From Candida dubliniensis CD36 (taxonomy: Eukaryota > Ascomycota > Pichiomycetes > Serinales > Debaryomycetaceae), in the NCBI RefSeq assembly GCF_000026945.1, contig NC_012865.1, positions 558,001 to 622,000 on the forward strand: a stretch of DNA of 64,000 nt. Direction: 5' to 3'. Position numbers and translations under genes: made by a program. The notes below the pieces were generated by a model that saw nothing but the letters and a program-made list of their open reading frames with translations, ran no database searches and had not been told where the DNA came from. Below are positions 50,266 to 61,058 of this stretch, one piece after another. The number at the start of each line of letters is the position of its first letter. Position 1 is the stretch's first letter.

Positions 50266-50959
50266 GATCTAATTTATTGTAGCTCCAAATGGTTGGGGAA
50301 ACACACACACACACAAACTCACACGTATAACAAAAAGAAAAAAAAAAAAAAGAGAAAAGGAATATTGACAAAGAAATGAAAACAGTCGTCCTCTCGTAAT
50401 AAAATAGAATTTCGTTAAGTTTTCTAGCAATCACATTCTTTTTCTTAAGAAAAAGAAAAAAAATTTTCAACACAAACTATTGTCAATGGAACTTGGTCGT
50501 GGTGGTAGCGGTATCGGCTATTGTGGTGAACATTAGCACCTAAGGCTATTTTAGTTTTGTGTAACTTATGGTTCTGGACAAAAACCAACTTGAATTTGAT
50601 TCTAACTTTTCACTTTTTTTTTTTTTTTCGATTCTTAAGTTGTTGATGGGTCATTCTACACTGTCAAGCTTCAGTAGGATTTACTTCTCATTGTCAATTA
50701 TTTCTAGTATTCTCAATTTGAATCATTATTCCATAGAAATATCAGTTTCCGACAGGCTTAATTATCGAACGATATGTAGTTAAGCTTTTGTGATTTATTT
50801 AGATGCATGTCTGAATGGATACCCCTAAAAGGGTTAAAATTGTCACACCCTATTTACAATAAATTCAATTTTAAAATTCATTTATTCTAATAAATACGTA
50901 ATAAATAATCATCTACTTCATCCCTAGTACACTTCTCCACCCATCATGTTTTTGAACAT
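50266..50959. promoter_or_regulatory. RNH1 promoter and STE23 3' region
   Basis: The 694-bp region contains a CA repeat at about 50301-50314, an A-rich run (50336-50352), the 22-bp palindrome at 50436-50457 and a T run at about 50613-50628. No gene is seen; the 71-codon frame at 50568-50783 lacks features. Confidence 0.55.
50436..50457. promoter_or_regulatory. 22-bp perfect palindrome upstream of RNH1
   Basis: The half-site is TTCTTTTTCTT, followed at once by its exact complement AAGAAAAAGAA. It lies 171 bp upstream of the RNH1 ATG. The TTCTTAAGAA centre resembles part of a heat-shock-type TTC/GAA array, but this may be chance in polypurine DNA. Confidence 0.45.
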
Positions 50960-53900
50960 CTATAAATGTGATTGTTCATTATACAAAAATTTTGTTAATG
51001 CATTTACTGGTTTTGGTTTGCCACTTAGTTCACGATTCTTTCTAAACTCCTCATCATTGACAACCAATTTACCAGTTGGATAGATTTCAGGGACTGGATA
51101 ACTGATTGCCTTGTTAAGGACTTTCAATAATTTATCTTTATTTACATTTATATTATCTGATAATTCTTTGGCAACAAGAACCAAATCTTTGTGTTCCCCA
51201 TATTGTTTAACCAAATTATCAATCAACTCATGATCAATTTCAATTTGATTACGATACAAATAATTGATTATTCCTGAATGTAATTTTTTCGATTCCGTGA
51301 ACTCGGTTGGATTTTGCGATTTCAAATAAGTAATCAATTTACCAGTATTATCAGATTTTGCAATAAAAGTATTGAAAAATTCAACTAATTCGTCTTTGGT
51401 GATATTTTCCAATATTTCAACTTGACGAGATCTTGAATCGAAATCATAGTATCCATCAATTATATTTGACCAAAGTCTAGCAGTTTCTTCATTCAAATGT
51501 TTTAATTTGGTCAACTTGATATTTTTCAAGGCATGCTTGAATTTGATGAAATCTTCAGTTGACAACTCGTTGTTAACATAGTTCCCAAATTGAGCTAAAA
51601 ACTCTTCGATACGGTACTGCAAATAATCACATTTTCTTTCCGATTGAATCAAAATTCTAAACCCCAACGTTGTTCTCCCTAAAACCGTCCCTGAAAATAC
51701 AACATATCCTAATTGTTCTTTAGTTCTCAATTGATCAAAACAAGGTTCTCTAATTATTGTGGCAAATAAGTCTGTCAAAACACGTAATTTCAAACTATCG
51801 GCATTGGTATTGATTTGAATATAATACTCGATACATGAGTTAATATTAGCTGTATCTTTCAAAGGCACTTCGTATCTTATTGTTTCATTTGGTTGTAACA
51901 CATAACTTTGTAAATGAAATTGTTCCTCATTATACTTGTCCATCCATGGTTTAACATTTTCCATTGACTCGTTAATAATATCTCTAATTTGCTTTGATTG
52001 GGCAACGTCAAAATTACCATGAATCAAAACTTCTGCAAAAATACCCAGCTGCCAAATATTTTGTTTGAAATGTTGATAAACATCTTTGTATGTTACTTTT
52101 TGTAAAACTTCAATTCTGTCATCTTGTTGATAAAGTTTTTCATTTAATAATTGTAAATGGTATACCCCAACTTGCTGAAAAGGTACTTGAAACCCAAAAT
52201 TCTTAAGATTCTTTAATAATTTAAACTTTATTGATTCAAATCTATCTTGTTGAGGTTCAAATTGGAAAAACTTGGTCAAGACTTCTTGCAACAAATTAGA
52301 TAATTTATGGCTATACCCTGAGACATTAATTAAAAACCCATCACGCCATGCATGTAATTTAACTTTTAATCCTACCAACTCAGCAAAATACGTCAACTCA
52401 TTTAATTCATCATCCAACAATTCAATTGCCACATTTGACATTACTGATGTATTGATATCAGTGTTGGAACTAGGCAAATGGAATGCCACTTCAATCGAAC
52501 CTTTTGGAACCTCAAATGTATCATCTTGTTTATACCACAAATTAATTTTGTTATTGTGTTCAATCAAATATGGAGCTACTTGTGGATGTTTCAGTTTCGC
52601 TTTAGTAACTTCGAAATTAGTTGGAATAAAATTATTTGGTCGAGGATAATGCAAATTCGGATTGCCGTTATATGGTTGTGATTTAATTTGCTGAATTAAT
52701 GCTTGTGGGATATCTTCATATTCATATTCGGTGCCATACCATTTTTCTTGTTTATTTAACCCAGCTAATAATTGGGAAGCTAATGTGATTCTTAAATTCT
52801 CTGGCGTGAAATAAGACCCAAACCTTTTTATCGCTTCTGGATCAAATTTTCTCACAATGGCTGAACTTAGTAAATATGAGGCTGGGATATACTCATCAAA
52901 TTTGTACAATTTATTACTCAAAGTAGAAACGGTCTTAGATGCTTCCATTTTCTGTTTGAACTTGAAATTGACCTGTGACATTTCTTCAATTTCATCCCAA
53001 ATCCATTTTCTAGGTGCATCGTCTGTGACAAAATTCAAATATTGGAATGTGATAACAACAATTTCTTGCCAATTCTCGAAACCTTTAGGTGTTAATTGAA
53101 ATTCAATATAGAAATTCGAAGTACCTTGACAAACAGTCATTGCACCAGCAGACAAATCTGTGGCCCAACCTTTCTGTTTCAAATAATAAATTATTGACCC
53201 TTTACTCTCATGACCTACCAAATGAGAAAAGTAGCCGTTTGGTTTAGTGTCCCATTTGTCTTCCAAGTCATCTGGGATTAAAAAATTCAATTCCATTTTG
53301 TGATTGTCCATAATTGGCTTAGCTTTGATCAATTTACCCAATTGCTGAGGATTATAGACCAATTCTCCTTTATAGTTTGGTCGAGATAAATCCTTATTAG
53401 GAACTGCTGCAAACTTTTCTATCGCCCAATCAGTTAATGTATTCAAATCTTCTTTACCCAATATAACCAAACTCATCAAATTAGAAGAATAGTGTTGCTT
53501 ATGGAAATCAATCAAAATGTCACGAACATCGACTCCTTTTGCCACAGGATCAGTGTGTAATGTTTGATAATTCCCTGTAGAAAACCCACTGTATGGATGT
53601 GCCAAATTACTTGTAAATTTATCTAACTGGTATAACCTCCAAGTGTCACTTTGCAAGTTTTTCTTATTTTCTGAATCAACAGCATTAATTTCACGGTCTT
53701 GACACGATTTGCTAAATAACGGTGCGATGAAAAACTGAGAAAATCTGTCCAATGCGCCTTCTAAATAATCTGCCCCGACTTGGAAATAATAATTTGTATG
53801 TTCTGCAGCAGTATATGCATTGGAACTACCCGAATGTTTGGATAAATAATTTGAATATTCATTTTCTTTGGGGTACTTTTCCGTGCCCATAAACAATAAA

Positions 53901-54193
53901 TGTTCACAAAAATGGGCGAGTCCAGAGATGTTGTACTCTTTGTCAGTGAATGAACCGACATTAACATCCAAGGAAGCAGCTGCTTTATCCGTTGAAGGGT
54001 CATTTATTAACAATACTCTCAACCCGTTGTTATTTAATTTAATAAATCTATATGAACGATCATCAAGTAATGGTTTTTCAATGGTCTTGTCATCGGATAA
54101 GGTAGTAAATTGATTGCTCATACCTGAATAATATTTGCTCACTGAAACAAAGGGACTTCTAGCAGTTGTTAATTTCAATGAAGGAATTTTCAT
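50960..54193 (-). CDS. STE23: Ste23-like insulin-degrading-enzyme family metalloprotease (M16A)
   Basis: This predicts 1077 residues from the ATG at 54193 (MKIPSLKLTTARSPFVSVSK). The frame is open further upstream but through a Lys-coding A run without need. The zinc motif HFCEH (inverted HxxEH) lies at about 91-95 in ISGLAHFCEHLLFMG, followed by the conserved SSNAYTAAEHTNYYF segment. Four M16 domains follow, with the second-half CFDQLRTKEQLGYVVFSG block, where S. cerevisiae Ste23 and human IDE have RTKEQLGY. Ste23 helps Axl1 in N-terminal processing of a-factor and degrades small peptides. Length matches ScSte23 (1027). The first 24 residues look like a mitochondrial presequence and an inner ATG at 54121 (MSNQFTTLSDD) could give a cytosolic form. 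Confidence 0.96.
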   Translation of the reverse strand: MKIPSLKLTTARSPFVSVSKYYSGMSNQFTTLSDDKTIEKPLLDDRSYRFIKLNNNGLRVLLINDPSTDKAAASLDVNVGSFTDKEYNISGLAHFCEHLLFMGTEKYPKENEYSNYLSKHSGSSNAYTAAEHTNYYFQVGADYLEGALDRFSQFFIAPLFSKSCQDREINAVDSENKKNLQSDTWRLYQLDKFTSNLAHPYSGFSTGNYQTLHTDPVAKGVDVRDILIDFHKQHYSSNLMSLVILGKEDLNTLTDWAIEKFAAVPNKDLSRPNYKGELVYNPQQLGKLIKAKPIMDNHKMELNFLIPDDLEDKWDTKPNGYFSHLVGHESKGSIIYYLKQKGWATDLSAGAMTVCQGTSNFYIEFQLTPKGFENWQEIVVITFQYLNFVTDDAPRKWIWDEIEEMSQVNFKFKQKMEASKTVSTLSNKLYKFDEYIPASYLLSSAIVRKFDPEAIKRFGSYFTPENLRITLASQLLAGLNKQEKWYGTEYEYEDIPQALIQQIKSQPYNGNPNLHYPRPNNFIPTNFEVTKAKLKHPQVAPYLIEHNNKINLWYKQDDTFEVPKGSIEVAFHLPSSNTDINTSVMSNVAIELLDDELNELTYFAELVGLKVKLHAWRDGFLINVSGYSHKLSNLLQEVLTKFFQFEPQQDRFESIKFKLLKNLKNFGFQVPFQQVGVYHLQLLNEKLYQQDDRIEVLQKVTYKDVYQHFKQNIWQLGIFAEVLIHGNFDVAQSKQIRDIINESMENVKPWMDKYNEEQFHLQSYVLQPNETIRYEVPLKDTANINSCIEYYIQINTNADSLKLRVLTDLFATIIREPCFDQLRTKEQLGYVVFSGTVLGRTTLGFRILIQSERKCDYLQYRIEEFLAQFGNYVNNELSTEDFIKFKHALKNIKLTKLKHLNEETARLWSNIIDGYYDFDSRSRQVEILENITKDELVEFFNTFIAKSDNTGKLITYLKSQNPTEFTESKKLHSGIINYLYRNQIEIDHELIDNLVKQYGEHKDLVLVAKELSDNINVNKDKLLKVLNKAISYPVPEIYPTGKLVVNDEEFRKNRELSGKPKPVNALTKFLYNEQSHL

Positions 54194-54775
54194 ATGAATA
54201 TATATACATATGCATATATTAAATCTATGATCTTTAAAGTTTTCCTTTATTTGGGAGAAGAAGGTATTGCAACAAACCACAAACCACAGTTTTTTTTTTT
54301 TTTTTTTTTTTTTTTCTTTGGTGTTTTTTTCGTTTGCCAGCAACACCACCACCACAAATCTGATTTTTTTTTGCCGCTCGTTATCTTGCAATGTTGGTAA
54401 AATATCGCAAACCTTTTTAGTATTGGTGGAACAAATATCACATTTTCACCAAAACAACCTTGATGGTTAAACAATATTTACATTAACCATAATTTTTATT
54501 TCTTTGTTTTAATTTTTGCTTGTATTTTAGCCAAAAAAAATAGACAAATACGTGTTGAAAAAGTTTATAAAGTAAGTGACAACAAGAGGAAGCTGGTATT
54601 GACCACAAAAGTATATTGAAGGGCAAATTCATTATCGTTGTCAATTTTGTCATGAAATTTCACTACTTGTAATTTACTAGAGGTTTTGGTTTTATTGAAT
54701 TTGTCAACCCATACAATGATGACAGGAAATATTTTACAGATTTCTAATATTTACCTCAACATCAATAGCTATTCT
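54194..54775. promoter_or_regulatory. STE23 promoter and RAV2 3' region
   Basis: The 582-bp region includes a 25-T run at about 54291-54315 some 100 bp upstream of the STE23 ATG and an (ACC)-rich stretch at 54343-54355. No other gene is seen. Confidence 0.55.
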
Positions 54776-55843
54776 TCACATTGAAAAACTATTCAAGCTA
54801 TAAATGTATCCCTTGATGATACTCTCCAAAGAATCTAATTTTGTAAAACAGCTGATCAATATTGGATCTTCTGTAGACACTTCAAACTTCTTATTGACCA
54901 CCACAACCATGTTATTATAGGTAATACATCGGGTTATATAATCCATAGTATCATACTTGTGTCTTAACAGAAGATGACTCATCATATTAGAAAATATGTT
55001 GGTGTTGTTATTTTGATTGATTGCATCGGAAGTAGATTTATCACCAACTGACAGTCTCTTGTTCTTCATTTCCTCTCTCAATTTATCCACAAACGACTTG
55101 CCATTATCATCAATTTCACACCATGGTTTTTCTGTTATTCGGTGAAGACTTTTCAAATCAATACAAACTTGATTTTGACTAAGATAAAAATCTACTGCCA
55201 CACGGTCCAGTAACTGGGGTTCAAAACTCTCTCCGTCAGTTACCCGCAAGGGGAAAATTAAGTTGGGGTCTAATGGAAGTTGCAAATTTGTCTTTGAATC
55301 ATGAATATTAACCAAGAGTCTTTTGAAGTCATTTATCAATTGATCATGTTTGACAGTATGTTGATTGTCTTCTTTCTCTGACAATACTGACAACTCTTTA
55401 TCTATTGATTGAAGATTCTGTAGTATTTCAATCGAATCCCTAATCAAATTTAGCACATTAACTAATTGTTCTAGGACCATTGGCTTTATTAAATGCAATT
55501 TATAGAAATACTTGTTAAAATAATGATTCTTAACTGTTAATTTTAGATTGGTTATATATGGCCCATCTCGGGTTATTGTCCCATTGACAGAGTCTTGTTG
55601 ATTGGTTAAAGACAAAGGTAGTTTGATGGATGGACCTTTTTCAATACATTGTTTGGAATCTGGTTCTTGTGGTGAATTGTACATTAACAAATTTGAGCAA
55701 ATCTGTAAAGTTTCTATGATTTGTGGTAAATCAGGTAAAATCATATTTATAATATACCAATGTAATTCCTTATCATTTTGAATTGATTGTATTGATAATA
55801 CACTATCTATAAATGCTTTGTTATCCAAAATATTTGTAGTCAT
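54776..55843 (-). CDS. RAV2: Rav2, subunit of the RAVE complex (V-ATPase assembly)
   Basis: This predicts 355 residues, matching S. cerevisiae Rav2 (351). The N terminus ELHWYIINMILPDLPQIIET, the central TRDGPYITNLKLTVKNHYFN block and VDFYLSQNQVCIDLKSLH fit the Rav2/Rogdi family. No membrane segments are present. RAVE (Rav1, Rav2, Skp1) reattaches V1 to V0 of the vacuolar proton pump after glucose-driven disassembly. The assignment uses family recognition, length and the known position beside STE23 and RBF1. It is divergent from RBF1 across 717 bp and shares strand with STE23 downstream. Confidence 0.87.
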   Translation of the reverse strand: MTTNILDNKAFIDSVLSIQSIQNDKELHWYIINMILPDLPQIIETLQICSNLLMYNSPQEPDSKQCIEKGPSIKLPLSLTNQQDSVNGTITRDGPYITNLKLTVKNHYFNKYFYKLHLIKPMVLEQLVNVLNLIRDSIEILQNLQSIDKELSVLSEKEDNQHTVKHDQLINDFKRLLVNIHDSKTNLQLPLDPNLIFPLRVTDGESFEPQLLDRVAVDFYLSQNQVCIDLKSLHRITEKPWCEIDDNGKSFVDKLREEMKNKRLSVGDKSTSDAINQNNNTNIFSNMMSHLLLRHKYDTMDYITRCITYNNMVVVVNKKFEVSTEDPILISCFTKLDSLESIIKGYIYSLNSFSM

Positions 55844-56560
55844 ATTGAGTATACAGTTTGAAAAAAATATGCTTCTGTTTGTTGTGTGATATACCTACTG
55901 CTTGATAATATGTAAATAGGAACAAAAAATAAACTCCTAATTCTATTTTGGTGATAATTCAAAAGCGTTATTTTCGGTTACCAATTGTCTAATCAAAAAC
56001 CAGCGTGTACTAATGGAGAAAAAAAAAAAAAAAACTACTTTCAAATCATACACCACGTGACATAATATTATTGAGCAGTTGCACACTACCATGAACAAAA
56101 ACAACAACAACAACAACAACATTTACAAAGGGAGAAAATTTTTTTGACCATCTCTCACACATTTTATCTTTAACCCTCACAACAACAACTACAACAATAT
56201 TATACAAAACAAAAACGAAAAACAAATCCTTCATATTAAAACATTCTAATCTTCCTTCATATTAACAATTCCTGTTTCCAATAAGAGTTTTTTTTTTAAC
56301 CAATTTTCTATAAACACCATTCCTAGATTTCTCTTCAGGAACAATTTTTGTTTATTTGCAGGATTATTGTTTACAAAAAAAAAAATTACACCAGATAGTT
56401 TGACAACTTTAAACAATTTTGGGAGCCAGGTTAGGTTGGAAAAAGATATATACATATATATCTAGTGTTAGTAGTTTCATATTATAATTCAAGAGAAAGA
56501 AGCCCTCCAAAGAAAGAGTAAACAAGGAAAAGATTCGGAATTTGAAAACACTGTATTACC
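55844..56560. promoter_or_regulatory. Divergent promoter region of RAV2 and RBF1
   Basis: The 717-bp region has an A run (56020-56035), an (AAC)n microsatellite of about seven units near 56098-56120, and a TATATA cluster near 56449-56462 about 100 bp before RBF1. No gene is seen. Confidence 0.55.
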
Positions 56561-57595
56561 ATGTCATCTAATAAAAACGAAAGAGATTTGAATATCCCAA
56601 CTGCTTCAGCATCTATTAAACAGAAACAACGACAACAACTTGGAATTAAACTGGAACATGGTGCTTCAACAGCGGATGTGTATGACCCTCAAGTTGCTAG
56701 TTATTTGAGTGCTGGAGATTCACCCAACCAGTTTTCCAACACTGCCCTTCATCATAGTAACAGTGTTGGATATTCTGCTAGTGCTGCAGCAGCGGCCGCA
56801 GAATTACAACACCGTGCCGAATTACAAAGAAGACAACAACAATTGCAACAACAGGAATTGCAACATCAACAAGAACAGTTACAACAATATAGACAGGCTC
56901 AAGCGCAAGCTCAAGCTCAAGCGCAGGCTCAAGCGCAAGCGCAAGCTCAAAGAGAGCACCAACAGTTACAACATGCTTATCAACAGCAACAACAACTACA
57001 CCAGTTGGGACAACTTTCTCAACAGTTGGCACAACCACATTTGTCACAACATGAGCATGTCAGAGATGCGCTTACTAGTGACGAATTTGATACAAATGAA
57101 GATCTTCGTTCGCGATACATCGAGAATGAAATTGTAAAGACATTCAACAGTAAAGCAGAATTGGTGCATTTTGTTAAAAATGAACTAGGTCCTGACGAAA
57201 GGTGTAAAATTGTCATCAATTCATCAAAACCAAAAGCTGTTTATTTCCAGTGTGAAAGATCAGGATCATTTAGAACCACTGTCAAGGATGCAGCTAAACG
57301 ACAAAGAATTGCTTATACCAAGAGAAATAAATGTGCTTATCGTTTGGTCGCCAATTTGTATCCTAGTGAAAAGGATCTGAAAAGAAAAAATAAGACCGAT
57401 GAACCTGACTATAATGAAGACAATTCTCGCATTTCTGAAATGTGGGTTTTGAGAATGATCAACCCTCAACATAACCATCCACCTGATCCCGTGAACAAAA
57501 AGAAGAGACAAAAGACATCAAGAACGTTGGTTGAGAAACCAATAAACAAACCACATCACCACCATCTTCTCCAGCAAGAACAACAACAACAACAA

Positions 57596-57654
<59 letters not shown>

Positions 57655-58165
57655 ACAACACAACGTTAATAGTCTAGCACAACAACAGGCCGCTCAGTTG
57701 CAACAACAAATGCAACAGCAATTACAAGCAAGTGGGTTACCAGCAACACCAAACTATTCTGAATTGTTAGGTCAATTGGGTCAGTTGTCTCAACAACAAT
57801 CACAACAACAGCAGCTCCATCATATACCTCAACAACATCAACGAATTCAAAATCAACCGCAACAACAGCAACCACAAGCACATACTCAAGGATTAGAGCA
57901 ACCTGACGCTGCAGTTATAGCTGCGATTGAAGCCAGTGCTGCCGCAGCTGTTGCTTCTCAAGGAACACCCAACGTTACTGCTGCAGCAGTGGCTGCATTA
58001 CAACACACGCAGGGTAACGATCCTGATACCCAACAAGAAGATCCTGCTGCTATTGATTCAAATGTTGATCCAAGTCTTGATCCTAACGTTGACCCTAATG
58101 TCCAAGCTCAGGATCATTCTCATGGATTACAAAACTCATATGGAAAAAGAGGTGGGTTTTTGTAG
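56561..58165 (+). CDS. RBF1: Rbf1 RPG-box-binding transcription factor, Gln-rich
   Basis: This predicts 534 residues. N-terminal Gln-rich regions include an alternating Ala-Gln stretch (AQAQAQAQ...) near 112-130. The DNA-binding domain spans about 186-320. It starts KTFNSKAELVHFVKNELGPD, with zinc ligands in VYFQCERSG, RNKCAYRL and NPQHNHPP (C...C...HNH), the FAR1/FLYWCH-like fold. A run of 26 consecutive Gln (57581-57658) follows, then more Gln-rich DNA and Ala-rich helices (AAIEASAAAAVASQG) and an Asp/Pro tail (NVDPSLDPNVDPNVQ). In C. albicans, Rbf1 binds the RPG box of ribosomal protein genes and influences the yeast-hypha switch. The published form is about 527 residues; the difference is most likely Gln/Ala-Gln repeat length. 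Confidence 0.96.
56898..56949 (+). repeat. In-gene GCT/GCG-CAA/CAG hexanucleotide repeat (Ala-Gln)n
   Basis: About nine imperfect CAAGC(T/G) units encode alternating Ala-Gln in RBF1. The synonymous third-base variation among units indicates older expansion or selection on the protein rather than fresh slippage. Confidence 0.85.
57581..57658 (+). repeat. CAA/CAG run coding 26 glutamines in RBF1
   Basis: The run mixes CAA and CAG codons (pattern CAG CAA repeated), flanked by Glu and His codons. It is likely length-polymorphic between alleles. Confidence 0.92.
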
Positions 58166-58454
58166 TTTTTCACCATAGTAGTATTATTGGGTATGACTTG
58201 TTTGCAGAGAAGGTTGTACAATATTTTTGCTTCTTTTTGTTTGTTTTATAAAAGATTTGTTTAGTTATTTTATGTATTTGATTATTTAGTTTCCTTTAAA
58301 GTATTATTATAAGTATTATATATATATATTGATGTTTATTTTCATATTATTCTACTTTACAAGTATATAAAATGGAAGGAAGTGTACCAATACTTGAAAA
58401 AAAAAAAAAAAAAGAAATCTAAAAGTACTTCTTTTTGACTTTCCTCCCTTCTAA

Positions 58455-61058
58455 CTAATGATGATGCTTTATTCTTTCAATATTTTCATATTCATATAAT
58501 GCTTTTCTCAATGGTTTAACCATTTTCAATCCCTTTTTATAAGTTTTATATTTTATTAGATCTATTGGTTTATCATTTCCATTATCATCAAATAAAATTT
58601 GTTTTTCAAAATCATGGAATCTAGTCAACGATTTCGTCAAATAGTATTCTTGTAAAATTTCTTCATTATTCAATAATTTCAATATTTGATCATTGGATAA
58701 TGATGATGGGGGTTGGATTTGCTTCAAAATATCTTCTTTTGAAGTTTTAGTTTGATCATTCAAAATAGGTATTATATTATCTTTGTGAATCCAAAGATTA
58801 AGTTGTTTAATGTAAAACCAATCATCGAATTCCAAAGAATTTAATCCTTTTGAATATTCAAATTGTAAACGATTGGTGATTTGATTAGGTACCATTACAG
58901 GGATTCCTTGCATCATGGTAAATTTCAATGGAGAAATCTGGTCTATTTTATAAAAATGTTTACGTCTATCATTGAAGATCAATTGGTTTTCTGAATTTAT
59001 TTGTTCTCCTTTGTCTTCATTTGAATGTGGTTTAGCTAAATCATCAATCAATTTAATGGTTTTTTCCTGTTTATATTCGCCAGGGACTTCAGCATTAGAG
59101 CTACTCAATGCTGTTATGTCAATATAGATCCCAGAATCAACATCATGGAACCTAGCATCAATATGATTTTGTTCAACTGAGATCCCCCGGTTATGGAAAT
59201 AAGTGTTAACTTCAATTAAATATTTCCCATAACCTTCACTTGGGTTTTCAACAACTAATGTTTGATTATAGTTTTTCGCCAAATTGACTAACTCATCAAT
59301 AGGCATTTGAATATCAATATCATTATCATATGGGAACAATAATCCATTCCAATACCAAGATAATAATGGACCATGCATAATCCAGGTAATGATCCCCTTT
59401 TCCATAGCAAATTTGGACCAATTACGTAATAGTCTATCCAAAATGATATTAGTACGATGAGTTAATTCTTGTTGATTCCAATTGGGTTTTTCATAATTTA
59501 AGGCACCATTGAAAAACCGCCAATCATAATGCCACCCCCATTCATTTTCACGGTTTTTCGGATCACCAGGGTTAATTACTGCCATACGGAAATATCTAAT
59601 TTCATTTTTGTCAGTATATTTGGAACATTCTTGTAATCCTTGCAAATACAATTTTTCTTGTGGTGACAATTCAGCTTCTGGTTTCCCAGTATATTGTTGA
59701 ATTTGTGATGCAATTGATGGTGGTTCCATAAATTTTGATTCTTGTAAAACCATCACATTTTTATCTCTCATATTCAAAAAGTTGTTGTATCCAGTTTCAT
59801 TGGGGGATAAATATTTAGGAACAACTTTTTCATTTAATTTATTCCAAATTGATAAATAATCCATTTCAATAGTATCAGGGACTTCATTTTGATCTTCTGA
59901 AGAATCGAAAAAGAATCTTTTCCCATTACGAACAATATCAACATTTGAATCTTGTTTATGAGTGTAATAGCCATGGGTTTCCATATATCTATCGATCAAT
60001 TTACTACTTGTCAAACGGGTATTTGAATTATCAACGTTAAACTCAAATGTACCACCATTACTATCCTTTTTATCATCACCCAAAATAATAACTTTAAGTG
60101 GGTTCACTAAATGTGTCATGGTATATGCTTTAGCTTGCATTACACGATAATCATTATCACAATAATGTTCGTGTCTTTCGTGATCATTGATTATAAAACC
60201 AGGAAACTGGGTCTTATATTTGTATCCCATTTTGAAAAATTGTTGAAAAGTTTCTTCACTTATATCTTCATTATCAGTACAGAAATAAGATGTGTCGGGT
60301 CTTGAATGGCTATTTTCTTGAATATCATGGCATTTAAGTCGTTGATCCATTGGTTTAGATAATTCTTTATTTAACATAGTCAAATCAATCCAATCAACCC
60401 AATTAAAAGGTAAACTAATTTCTGGCAATTCATTAGAATTTATTTTCCCACCAATTAAATGCTGATTATCATTAGCATCAATCAACTGTTCATCACTCAT
60501 TTCTAGATATTGCATGTATAATTCATTCAAGTATATTGATAATGTGAATCTTGGATCATAATATAATTCATTTTTGTTAATCCATGATTCTGAGCTTTCA
60601 TATTTCCTTAAGAATTGTTTGATTGGAACATTGATTTTAGTTTCATGCAAATCAGTATCGGTCATGTAATATTTGTCTTGATTTTTTTTAATTGAATTCA
60701 ATTTAACATCAACTAATTTTTTGAATTGGATATCTTCGTCTGAAAGTGATTGTTGCTGTTGTTGTTGTTGCTGTTTCTGTTGTTCCTTTTCATGTTCTTC
60801 AAGGACAGATTCGTGAGTATCTTGCTGTTGTTGTTTTGAAGAAGACAATAGTTCATCATCAGCAGTGTTTGATATTGATTGGTCTTTGTTATTAGCAGGG
60901 GAACTCAACTTCGAAGCAATGAGAGAAATGCTTTCTTTGTTGTTATTATGAATGACTAATGTGAAATAAATCAAATTCATCAACACAAGTGTGAATAAAA
61001 TCCCCTTAATCAATTTGTTTGACTGCTTCGTCGATGTTATTGATTTAACGAGCGACAT
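58455..61058 (-). CDS. MNN4-4: Mnn4-family (LicD domain) mannosylphosphate transfer protein
   Basis: This predicts an 867-residue type II Golgi protein. A basic N terminus (STKQSNKLIKG) precedes a membrane helix at about 20-38 (ILFTLVLMNLIYFTLVI). A Gln/Glu/Ser-rich stem with a Gln run spans about 60-105. The LicD/nucleotidyltransferase-like core has KGIITWIMHGPLLSWYWNGL, then LFPYDNDIDIQMPIDELVNL with the DxD metal motif, and YIDITALSSS. Mnn4 proteins promote transfer of mannosylphosphate to cell-wall mannan. C. albicans has several; the position beside RBF1 is why I choose MNN4-4. The Lys/Glu repeat tail of S. cerevisiae Mnn4 is absent. The convergent gap to RBF1 is 289 bp and holds a TATATA run and an A run (58397-58413). 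Confidence 0.92.
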   Translation of the reverse strand: MSLVKSITSTKQSNKLIKGILFTLVLMNLIYFTLVIHNNNKESISLIASKLSSPANNKDQSISNTADDELLSSSKQQQQDTHESVLEEHEKEQQKQQQQQQQQSLSDEDIQFKKLVDVKLNSIKKNQDKYYMTDTDLHETKINVPIKQFLRKYESSESWINKNELYYDPRFTLSIYLNELYMQYLEMSDEQLIDANDNQHLIGGKINSNELPEISLPFNWVDWIDLTMLNKELSKPMDQRLKCHDIQENSHSRPDTSYFCTDNEDISEETFQQFFKMGYKYKTQFPGFIINDHERHEHYCDNDYRVMQAKAYTMTHLVNPLKVIILGDDKKDSNGGTFEFNVDNSNTRLTSSKLIDRYMETHGYYTHKQDSNVDIVRNGKRFFFDSSEDQNEVPDTIEMDYLSIWNKLNEKVVPKYLSPNETGYNNFLNMRDKNVMVLQESKFMEPPSIASQIQQYTGKPEAELSPQEKLYLQGLQECSKYTDKNEIRYFRMAVINPGDPKNRENEWGWHYDWRFFNGALNYEKPNWNQQELTHRTNIILDRLLRNWSKFAMEKGIITWIMHGPLLSWYWNGLLFPYDNDIDIQMPIDELVNLAKNYNQTLVVENPSEGYGKYLIEVNTYFHNRGISVEQNHIDARFHDVDSGIYIDITALSSSNAEVPGEYKQEKTIKLIDDLAKPHSNEDKGEQINSENQLIFNDRRKHFYKIDQISPLKFTMMQGIPVMVPNQITNRLQFEYSKGLNSLEFDDWFYIKQLNLWIHKDNIIPILNDQTKTSKEDILKQIQPPSSLSNDQILKLLNNEEILQEYYLTKSLTRFHDFEKQILFDDNGNDKPIDLIKYKTYKKGLKMVKPLRKALYEYENIERIKHHH

